Shown: piece by piece, positions 1 to 10,600 of the stretch
Layout of the letters: every line of letters starts with the position of its first letter
Numbering within the stretch: position 1 is the stretch's first letter
Source of the DNA: Trachythela sp. YZ-2020
Lineage: Eukaryota; Cnidaria; Anthozoa; Malacalcyonacea; Clavulariidae
Assembly (NCBI GenBank): GCA_016169945.1
Contig: JADLSH010000393.1
Coordinates: forward strand, 9,647,501-9,711,500
DNA: 64,000 bases
Direction of reading: 5' to 3'
Notes under the pieces: generated by a model
The model's database searches: none
Told to the model about the DNA's origin: nothing
The model's input: the letters and a program-made list of their open reading frames with translations, nothing else
Translations under genes and position numbers: made by a program

Positions 1-569
1 CCGGCCAAAGATCTGAAAGTTAAACTCTGATGGCATTTTTTGTTACAAGCTGCCAACTAGCATTTTCTTATAGTTTAAAGGTGATGTAAAGTCCCGATGT
101 AAACAAACCGGCAACGTCCGTTTGTTTACATTTTAAACACGCTATATTTAAAAAAATATGATGTGTTCTGGTTCGCTATGCTTTAAATAAATACAGATTC
201 GATTTTCTGATTTAGGAGATGTCAAATTTTAGTCGAAACAACGCGAAATTTGGGCATTGTTTACATCGCAGGATCCCCCATAGAACATGCGCAGAATGGA
301 CTTTACATGGTCTTTAAACATTGGTGAACAAGATTATATGTGTTGGCACTTCTGATTTTGACTTTACAGCCGAAGACTTGAGAATTTCGATATTTTGCCT
401 ATTAAAGTACTATGTTGACTAAAAATGCAAAATTTCTTATTATAACTTATGCATTAATTAGGGCATTTTCCACATTTTTGAGCGTTAAAATCTCAAAATA
501 GGCTACGAAACCCGTACTACCCGCTTAATTGTCTTATACATACTTTTTTGCGTACTTTCTTATGGTATA

Positions 570-826
570 TCGTAGACTTTAATTCAGCGTCGGCCACGGA
601 CATATAGAACAAATTGAGGGTTGCTTCGCGTGTGCCTAAAAGATATAAACAAAATCTCGACGTTTCGAGCTAAAGCCCTTCGTCAGGAGAAATTAGTAGA
701 CAGATAAACACATTACATCAGCTTTTATAATGAAAATAAAGTAGTCATAACAATCATAACAAAATAGAATTAATATGTAAAGATATAGACTGCGTGCAGG
801 CTTCGGCCCGATTATAGGGTCGAATA
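570..826 (-). mobile_element. Short retroelement insertion, probably Penelope-like
   Basis: The block is bounded by a 13-bp direct repeat, ttcttatggtata, at about 557-569 and 827-839, as expected for a target-site duplication. On the minus strand it carries the arrangement ctgacga...gaaacgtcg that is frequent in Penelope-like element terminal repeats. No reverse transcriptase frame is present, so this is a short fragment. The family call is inferred from that motif. Confidence 0.45.
655..688 (-). ncRNA. Hammerhead-ribozyme-like core
   Basis: Read on the minus strand, CTGACGA (680-686) matches the conserved CUGANGA box. It is followed by a 4-bp hairpin (GGGC pairing GCTC around a TTTA loop) and then by GAAA (663-666). 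This is the layout of the hammerhead catalytic core and stem II. Stem I and stem III partners were not confirmed, so activity is uncertain. Confidence 0.4.
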
Positions 827-1067
827 TTCTTATGGTATAGTTTATTTTTGTTAAAAGTGAACTTGAGATTTTGCATTTTTAGTCAACATAGTACTTTAAT
901 AGGCAAAATTTAAAAATTCTAAATATCTTTAAAGAAAAAATCAGAGGTGTTAACAGATATAGTCTTATTCACCAATGTACAAACTATAAGAAAATGCTAT
1001 TTGGCAGCTTGTAACAAAAGATGCCATCACACAAATATTTTAGAACAATTTTAAGTGTTGGCCGGCC

Positions 1068-1551
1068 GTCTAGTAGGAGGAGAATCTGATCGTGTGAACA
1101 TGCTTTGACAGTTGTTCAGTCAGAAATGGAGCCGAAGGAAGAGCAAAAGGATGCACCATGAAAATAAATAACTATGCTTCCACTTAGAAACTTAGGCATC
1201 ACAACTGCTGGACCTAACTCCACCACAGTTTTGGTGAAATAATGCAACCAATGAGAGTCGTTGCTGATACCCTGTTTTTTGAGATCAGGGGCTAGAAATG
1301 GTCCATAATGCACCGAATTGATCCCATTAAAAACTTTCGAAATAGCCCAAGACTGATACCAATGGTATGCCAAAATATATGCCTGCCCCATATTCGAAGC
1401 ATAGGCATATTAACAATTACAACAAACATATACACAAAAACCAATAAAGAAATAAGCTGAAAACACTCACCCCGAGTAATCCTTCTGCCATCCGTCAAAA
1501 CACAGGTTCAACTAACGTGACATGTGCCAATTTTTTGGTTTCTTTTAACAG
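1068..1551. other. Intergenic or intron stretch with no recognised gene
   Basis: Two overlapping minus-strand frames (1116-1391 and 1292-1498) are open, but neither gives a recognisable domain and they compete for the same bases. The exon before 1552 of the host gene, holding the first PH strands and the start codon, was not found here and probably lies upstream of the window. Confidence 0.4.
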
Positions 1552-1616
1552 CGTATACAGAACGATGGTGTCGATTAAAAGGAAACCTGTTATTTTATTG
1601 TAAAGGAAATGAAAAG
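1552..1616 (+). CDS. INPP4: INPP4 exon 1 in window: PH domain strands
   Basis: The acceptor is tcttttaacag and the donor is gtagaa. It reads TERWCRLKGNLLFYCKGNEK, the classical RW-x-L-K-x-N-L-L-F-Y of a PH domain. It enters in phase 1 and leaves in phase 0. At least one earlier exon is needed for the first PH strand and the start codon. Confidence 0.85.
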
Positions 1617-4600
1617 GTAGAAAATTACTTGTTTTTCTTTTTTTAAGTATGGTTTCAGATTAAAACAGAATACAAACGAAAACAAAGCAGTTTGATAAAA
1701 CTCTTGATTTAAGATAAAAATGTACTGATGTAGTAAGAAGTTCACGCCAAAACTATGTCACGTCAATAACTCGTGAACTGAAAATCTATTATCTTGTGTT
1801 TTCATTTTCAGACCTCGGAACTTGCTGGCTTGTTAGTCTTGGAGCGATGCAGTATCAATAAAGATCTGACTTCTAGCAGGAAATATGCATTTACTCTGGG
1901 TATGCCTGACCTAAGTATATCTACTGTAACAGAAAATGTTTTATCAACACTCCGACGTAGCTAGTAAATTAACTATAACATTACCAATTGTGAAAAAGTC
2001 ACGCGACTAGTAACGTTACCCATTGTTGAAAAGTCGTACGACCAGTAACGTTACCCATTGTTGAAAAGTCGTACGACCAGTAAAGTTACCCATTGTTGAA
2101 AAGTCGTACGACGAGTAACGTTACCCATTGTTGAAAAGTCGTACGACCAGTAAAGTTACCCATTGTTGAAAAGTCGTACGACCAGTAACGTTACCCATTC
2201 TTGAAAAGTCGTACGACCAGTAACGTTACCTGTTGTTGAAAAGTCGTACGACGAGTAACGTTACCCATTGTTGAAAAGTCGTACGACCAGTAAAGTTACC
2301 CATTGTTGAAAAGTCGTACGACCAGTAACGTTACCCATTCTTGAAAAGTCGTACGACCAGTAACGTTACCTGTTGTTGAAAAGTCGTACGACGAGTAACG
2401 TTACCCATTGTTGAAAAGTCGTACGACCAGTAAAGTTACCCATTGTTGAAAAGTCGTACGACCAGTAACGTTACCCATTGTTGAAAAGTCGTACGACCAG
2501 TAACGTTACCCATTGTTGAAAAGTCGTACGACCAGTAACGTTACCCATTGTTGAAAAGTCGTACGACCAGTAACGTTACCCGTTGTTGAAAAGTCGTACG
2601 ACCAGTAACGTTACCCGTTGTTGAAAAGTCGTACGACCAGTAACGTTACCCGTTGTTGAAAAGTCGTACGACCAGTAACGTCACCCGTTGTTGAAAAGTC
2701 GTACGACCAGTAACGTTACCCATTGTTGAAAAGTCGTACGACCAGTAACGTTACCCATTATTGAAAAGTCGTACGACCAGTAACGTTACCCGTTGTTGAA
2801 AAGTCGTACGACCAGTAACGTTACCCGTTGTTGAAAAGTCGTACGACCAGTAACGTTACCCGTTGTTGAAAAGTCGTACGACCAGTAACGTCACCCGTTG
2901 TTGAAAAGTCGTACGACCAGTAACGTTACCCGTTGTTGAAAAGTCGTACGACCAGTAACGTCACCCGTTGTTGAAAAGTCGTACGACCAGTAACGTTACC
3001 CGTTGTTGAAAAGTCGTACGACCAGTAACGTTACCTATTGCTGAAAAGTCGTACGACCAGTAACGTTACTTATTGTTGAAAAGTCGTACGACCAGTAACG
3101 TTACCCATTGTTGAAAAGTCGTACGACCAGTAACGTTACCAGTTGTTGAAAAGTCGTACGACCAGTAACGTCACCCATTGTCGAAAAGTCGTTCGACCAG
3201 TAACGTTACCCATTGTTGAAAAGTCGTACGACCAGTAACGTTACCCACTGTTGAAAAGTCGTACGACCAGTAACGTTACCCATTGTTGAAAAGTCGTACG
3301 ACCAGTAACGTTACCCATTGTCGAAAAGTCGTTCGACCAGTAACGTTACCCATTGTTGAAAAGTCGTGCGACTAGTAACTTTACCCATTGTTGAAAAGTC
3401 GTTCGACCTGTAACGTTACCCATTGTTGAAAAGTCGTGCGACTAGTAACTTTACCCATTGTTGAAAAGTCGTGCGACTAGTAACTTTACCCATTGTGTAA
3501 AAGTCGTTCGACCTGTAACGTTACCCATTGTTGAAAAGTCGTGCGACCAGTTACGTCACCCATTGTGTAAAAGTCGTTCGACCTGTAACGTTACCCATTG
3601 TTGAAAAGTCGTGCGACTAGTAACTTTACCCATTGTGTAAAAGTCGTTCGACCTGTAACGTTACCCATTGCGGAAACCTCGCGCGGCCAGTAAAGTTATC
3701 TATTTTGGAAAAGGCGACTAGAAACGATTAGATCAAATAGTGTACGGGGAAATTTGTTTTATTGCCCATCAATTAAACCCTTTGATATCAACAATTTTTT
3801 GTTCAATTTCATTACATTTGACAAATCAACTTTTCAAACGGCTTTATTTAATACATAGACGAAATGACAAGACTTGTAAAAGTATGTTTTTAATCGTGGT
3901 CTTGGCCTAATTTCTGGTTGCCCGTTGAGACATAAGTCAAGAGACTTTGGTTGCCCGATTTTGCGGGCCCTGTGCGCAGCTTGTGGTAGACACAATTCGC
4001 CTGACATCTAACTGTACCCCGTAAAGTTTTTTCAGAAAAAATACGTTGCCAGTTGCAGGGAAAATAGGCCCTTTCAATAACGTCAAAAATATGACAAGAC
4101 AATGAGTGACTGGATATGACGGAGAGCAGTGGCATTTTCAAAACAATGAAAGGTCAATGGAACATTCCGATTACTGGATCGTGACTAGATGGCCTATTGC
4201 CTCGTGTAACATAGCCTTGCCTACAGTGAACCAAAGTAATTTTCTATCTGCTGTTATTTGAAATCATCATCCGCAGTCCGATGGCGATGCAAGCTGGTGA
4301 CAAAGTGTCGAGTGTGAAACAAATAAACATTGCTAGTCACGAAATTTTTATTAAATAGACTTTAGCCGTTTAAATGCGCTCTGAAAGCTAAGAATTACAA
4401 ACTTCATGTACTATGATAAAACCGATAATATACGCTACAGTATATACTAAAGGTTTAGGGGGAAAAATGACTTTCAAAAAGGCAAAGATTTTATACGTGA
4501 TATGACCGTCTGCCAAATAGACATAATTTTACTTAAAGCAGAATGACTCCGAAAACAGTACACTACATTAGCAAGATTATAGTTACTGAATACCTAATTA

Positions 4601-7600
4601 AGTGTGTTTTGGTTCATGAAATGTTGGAGAGTGCTCAATGCCGAAAAGATAGAGCAAGTCTTACCTCAAAATCTTCACAGTGAAGATTTTCAGGTAAACC
4701 AACCTATAGAATAACATATATTATTAGGTACATAATTATAGTGAAACAAAATTTTACGATATAGATAAAAGTGTTGAACTAACACCCGAATAGTTTATTG
4801 TAACCACTTGAGTCATGTTCGCCGATGTGAAACAGTCTGGATCTTTCTTGTGTTTTGTGTGCTATGTATGCAAATCAGTCCTTTCTAATTGTAGAGGTAT
4901 ATCGACACCTTGTTACACCGACCACTTTTACATGTTCACTACCGTTACAATTGCGACCGTTACGATTAAATGGAATATTTATAGGCTTCAGTATTTTAAT
5001 ACGCCCTTGCGCCGCCTGGCTTATAACGGGATTTTTCCAGATGCGCCCTTTGCTTTTGCTTAAAAAATAGGCATTGCTGCAGTTGTTTGGGTCTTAACTA
5101 CATGAAAGAGATTGAAAATACTTCGATGTTTCAAACGAAGGCTCTTCCTTAGTAGGCTATAGTGCTCACTATACTGCAGTATAAGCTTCTGATCAAGAGT
5201 CTTCGCTCGAAACGCCGAAGTGTTTTGATCTTTTTCAGGTAGTTTAACCCGTTCAGACACAAACCACGACAGTTTAATGTGGAATACTACCTAAACTTAT
5301 CTAAACCCCTACGTTTGAGATATCTTCAAACTTTTTAAGTACACAAATTGTTCGAAGGAAACGCATTGCTTCTTTTCGTAATAACTTATTGCGCCAATAG
5401 AACACGATGGAATTGAGAACTGAGGCAGAGAGAATAAGTGTGGTACTCCAAGAACTTAAAGCAATTGCCTTGAACGTGGCTTTTGTTGTCATACCATTCT
5501 CAATGGCAGCAGGAAAATAGCAACATACTGTACACAACAAAACCAAAAGGCATGATTTGGCATCGCGTACCCCACGCAGAAAAGCCTTTCCGCGTTGAAT
5601 GTTTGAAGATTCTGTCGTCAAGTCAATCCTCCGTCTGTTATAAACAGCCATGAAAATTCTCGTATGCATAAAAACCATTCCTAGCATTGTTAAAGATATT
5701 AAAAGAGTTTTCATAATTTTAACTGTACTTTTGTTAAGGTGATATGCAAAAAGGTAGCCTCTTAGAATAAGGACAAACCATAGGAATAAGAGAATATTGA
5801 GAACACGCCTGTTTGTGGTTTTTGTTTTATGAAAAATTGGGTGTATAATTGACAAATATATTTCAAAATTTAGCACCAAAAAGGTCATAATTGATGTAGT
5901 TAATAATATATCCAGTGTTTGGTAACTCATCATGACATTGAAACAATTTTCATTTCCATATATTTCCCTGCTCAAATGTAGCAAAAATAGCGGTTCTGCG
6001 ATGAGTCCAATTGCCAAGTCGTTGGCAGATAAAACCATAACAATAAAAAGCGTAGTTTTCCGTCTTAACTGTGACGATTTACAAAACGCGTGTATGGCCA
6101 GGTAGTTTAGGACTATAGTCAGAAGTGTTTGTATAATATTATAGGATAAACACACCACATGGCTAACATAATATGGCCAGCTAGGAAAGCGAGTGACAAA
6201 TGGAAACGCTAAATTTTTCCAAACGCAATTTTCCAGATATTTATCAAATTCTGCAGTTGGTCTTATTGATGTTTCGTTCCGTACCATGTTTTCCCAAGTT
6301 TTAATAGCGTAGTACTTTTTTATTTTCAGAGCAGTGTATATAGATTTCTTCTTGCGTGTGTGCAGCTGTGTAATGTCTAATGAGTATATAGATGCCCCGA
6401 TGGCCTATAACACTTTATTTAAATAGTGCAAGCTTTAATTTAACATAATAATAAAGAGAACACTCAAAATTATTGTTTTTGTCAGACCGAGTGCCAGATG
6501 GTCATCTGAGATGCAGACGTGACTCTTGAAGTTAGATAAATAAAGGGATAATGAAATGACTATCTCTAGCATATTATCAAACATCACTTGTACAATCGTA
6601 ATTTAAAAGCTCAAGGGGCCATTGTTGCAAACCTTACAAAAATTGGTCGTTGATTCGGGTATAACCCGGATTAATGTTTAGAAAGTTTACTATTACATTG
6701 CCCTCGACGTGGATCAATGTCTTAAAATGGACATCAGTCTGTATTCTTCTTCGTAGGTTGATTTCTTTTTGGGTGTCACAAACTTGCATTTCCACACCTG
6801 TACAATCACTTGTGATTACGAAATCGCCCACGCGATTCAAAATGGCCGCCGTTAAGGAGCGCGCAACTAAAATGCAGAAATTGTCTGTGGAGACCAAAAG
6901 ATAAAGAGAATGGCAAATAGAACATTTCTAGGCGTAATTGTAGACGAACAGCTTAAATGGCACGACCATATCGGTACCCCATGTCAGAAATGTTGCTCTG
7001 CTAAAAATGTTCCTCTGATAAAAACTACACGATCTGCGATGTACAACACTTTAGTTTTACTGTACTTCACTAACTGCTCGACAATGTGGCACCATGCATG
7101 GAAATGTCTAAAATGGGAACCGATTGAAAATACCTTTAAATAACGCGATGAAGTAATGACATTTATAAGGCAATACGAGGAATGACACCGGTATACTTAA
7201 CAGATTCAGAACCGTTTAGTACATACCAGGGTCCGGTTGTGCGAACGTCGGAAAGCGCTGTCAACCGGATATTGATTTGTTTGTTGATTGGTATAAATAA
7301 AACCCAGATTAAACCTTAGTATTTATAGATTATAAGTTTCATTCTATTAATTACGAGGATCCGTAGTTTTGTAGATTTTCATGCATTTTTAGAACGGTTG
7401 AAAAAATCACTATATATACGGTGGATAGCGCTATCCGGCCTTCATACAACCGACCCCAGAACAATAATTACACACTGAGAAGCAACGATCGAAAATTACC
7501 AAAACCCGCGTAGCCGTATCATGGAATAAACATCCCCATGAAATTGTCGACAAGTATGAGTATCTCTCAATAGATTCGTGTAAACGATTAATAGAGAACA

Positions 7601-10600
7601 ATAATATTATGTTAAATAATAGTAATAAACAAGTACGTTGCCCACTGTGGAAAAGTCGTGCGACCAGTGGCGTTACCCATTGTTGAAAAGTCGTGCGACC
7701 AGTAACTTTACTCATTGTGGAAAAGTCGTGCGACCAGTAACTTTACTCATTGTGTAAAGGTCGTCCGACCAGTAAAGTTACCTATTGTTGAAAAGTCACG
7801 CAACCAGTAACGTTACTCACTGTGGAAAAGTCGTGCGACCAGTGGCGTTACCCATTGTTGAAAAGTCGTGCGACCAATAACTTTACTCATTATGGAAAAG
7901 TCGTGCGCCAGTAACTTTACTCATTGTGCAAAGGTCGTACGACCAGTAAAGTTACCTATTGTTGAAAAGTCGTACGACCAGTAACGTACTAACGTTACCC
8001 ATTGTTGAAAAGTCATTCGACCAGTAACGTTAACCATTGTTGAAAAGTCGTGCGACCAGTAACTTTACTCATTGTGCAAAGGTCGTACGACCAGTAAAGT
8101 TACCTATTGTTGAAAAGTCGTACGACCAGTAACGTACTAACGTTACCCATTGTTGAAAAGTCATTCGACCAGTAACGTTAACCATTGTTGAAAAGTCGTA
8201 CGACCAGTAACGTTACCCATTGTTGAAAAGTCATTCGACCAGTAACGTTAACCATTGTTGAAAAGTCGTACGACCAGTAACGTTACCCATTGTTGAAAAG
8301 TCGTACGACCAGTAACGTTACCCATTGTTGAAAAGTCGTGCGACCAGTAACGTTACCCATTGTTGAAAAGTCGTACGACCAGTAACGTTACCCATTGTTG
8401 AAAAGTCGTACGACCAGTAACGTTAGCCATTGTAAAGGTCGTACGACCAGTAACGTTACCCATTGTTGAAAAGTCGTGCGACCAGTAAAGTTACCCATTG
8501 TTGAAAAGTCGTACGACCAGTAACGTTACCCATTGTTGAAAAGTCGTGCGACCAGTAACGTTACCCATTGTTGAAAAGTCGTGCGACCAGTAACGTTACC
8601 CATTGTTGAAAAGTCGTACGACCAGTAACGTTACCCATTGTTGAAAAGTCGTACGACCAGTCGCGCGATCGACCTTTTGCGATCGTTTTCCTTTGAATTA
8701 TGAGCCCTCGACCGTCGAGGGCTCATAATTCAAAAGAAAACGATCGCAAAAAGTCGATCGCGCGACATTTTGCACTGAATGGAAATCAGCCTTAACCAAT
8801 AATGCAATAATCTAATTTAATTTTCAATTTCCGTAAACTCGCGTTTTTATTGGTCAATTTGTACCACGTGTGTGCATTTTATATAGCAACAACGCACGGT
8901 CGTGCCGCTCTGGCCGTGCCGCTCTGGCCGTGGCCGCTCTGGCCGTGCCGTTAACAGACAGCTTTAGCGAACACCAGAGGCGAACACAACGCGACGTCAA
9001 AGAGGACGTGAAAATGGCGTAACAATGGCGTGATATGCCCATCTATGGATGTGCCCACGCCATTTTTACGCCATTTTCACGTCCTCTTTGACGTCGCGTT
9101 GTGTTTGCTAAAGCTGTCTAACACAGTGAACTCAATTTGGTTACCTGGAACGATAACTGGCACTGAAAAGTGAAGCCAAAATAACAGTGCCTACGCCATC
9201 AAACGTGATTGATTTCACAACGGCCAAAGTTCAAAATAAGTTCACGAAAATAGAAAAAAAACTTGAATATCTGTTAAAACCTGCACGATAGCTTATCTTA
9301 TCCCATATTTTTATGGCATTCATAAACTTTTTGCACAAACTAGCTTATACGCCTTATACGACTGACAAAAAACAAAATATTTTCGCTGTTTGAACAAAAA
9401 CACTGAGAAAACTAACTTACTTGAGTGACAAAGATATGTTTTCCTCCTAGTTTTCCTTCTGTAATCTTTTTTAGCCCGTTACAAAGGAGAAACTACTTCG
9501 ATTTGCAAAAAAACTGTTGTTTTTTTCAAAAAAATAACACAAAAAATAGAGTTTACGTACGGACCGCGCAGTAAATAAGTTGTGGGGGACTGAAACTGAC
9601 GTACGGACCGCGTGAAATTGACTTTTGAGGGACTGAAACTGACGTACGGACCGCGTAAAAGGACTGGGATTTAGGCTTCACTTTTTTCCGCCTGAATGAT
9701 TGAATGTTATCGTTCCAGATATTAGAAATTTATGGAGTTCACTGGTCTAACACAGTGAACTATAAGTAAACTTATAGTTCACTGGTCTAACATAGTTTAT
9801 ATCAGCACGGCAAGATGGCGCCCGAATTCACGAATGGAAAAGTTTATAAGATTTCGTTTATTTTAAACCGAAGACAATCCCAAAACCACGAAGTGGCCAA
9901 ATTTCTAAAATAATTCCGTATTTAAACGTAAACATGTGTTGTTTATTTAGGGAATATAAGTTGAATGAGTGGCGAAACGGCGAAGCCGGTTGAAAATATA
10001 TTCGTAATTCGGCAGACAGATTAAAAATAACAACAAGGTTGTTTCTTATATAAAAGCTATTTGTCGTTTTAAAATATTCTAAAAACACTTTTGAATATTA
10101 TCAAAACTAAACAAGGAACTAGTAAACAGTTAGTTCAACAAAGTTTATAGAATGTTTTTGCTCATAATTAATAAATACAAAAATACCGCCAAAGCGTTTA
10201 CTCAAATTGAATATTAAAACGTTTAAAGCACTCTTTGTTCGTGCATTATCGTGATTTACAAGCACTCGTTCACGAACAAGGAACTCGAAGTTTAATACTG
10301 CACTCGACTACGTCTCGTGCAGTAGGAAACTCTCGTTCCTTGTTCGTGAACACGTCGTGCTTGTAAATCCCGATAATGCACTCACAGATCGAGTGCTTTA
10401 ATCCTTAAATACAATAATGCAATAATGTAATATGCAATAATGCAAAGGAATATCGTCGATTATTGTTCTTATTTTTGAAGTTTACGTTTTAGTATTCGAC
10501 AGACAAGATGAAGGACAACATTACCATTTTGCGGCAAATTCTGAAGCTGAATATAACGACTGGACTAAACGCATAAAAAATGCAAGGTAATGCATGTTGA

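Larger units (their letters stand above)
1..1067. repeat. Foldback element with inverted arms, left end outside the window
   Basis: Bases 20-75 (around gttacaagctgcc) recur inverted at about 995-1040, and 300-450 (around tactatgttgactaaaaatg) recur inverted at about 870-960, so the two arms are diverged copies of one sequence. The left arm has an extra block at about 75-300. The right arm ends near ggccggcc at 1060-1067. The centre is interrupted by a separate insertion (570-826). No coding capacity is seen; a non-autonomous DNA element is the likely class. Confidence 0.6.
1900..10492 (+). other. INPP4 intron 2 (8.6 kb) with nested genes and repeats
   Basis: This intron separates two halves of the PH domain. 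It contains the two satellite arrays, an antisense GPCR gene, a LINE fragment and several hairpin elements, all listed separately. The stretches 3721-5300 and 6288-6903 show no further gene or repeat that I can name. Confidence 0.75.

Noticed and set aside
1116..1498. Overlapping minus-strand frames of 91 and 68 codons
   Set aside because: No recognisable motif and they use the same bases in different frames; a possible donor (gtgagt) at about 1473 was not enough to call a gene.
1975..3715. Array looked like a CRISPR locus
   Set aside because: There are no unique spacers; the whole 35-bp period is conserved, and the genome is a eukaryote's.
9813..9840. ATGGCGCCC start as a possible first exon of INPP4
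   Set aside because: A phase-compatible donor can be forced, but exons 1552, 1812 and 10493 form a continuous PH domain that leaves no place for it.
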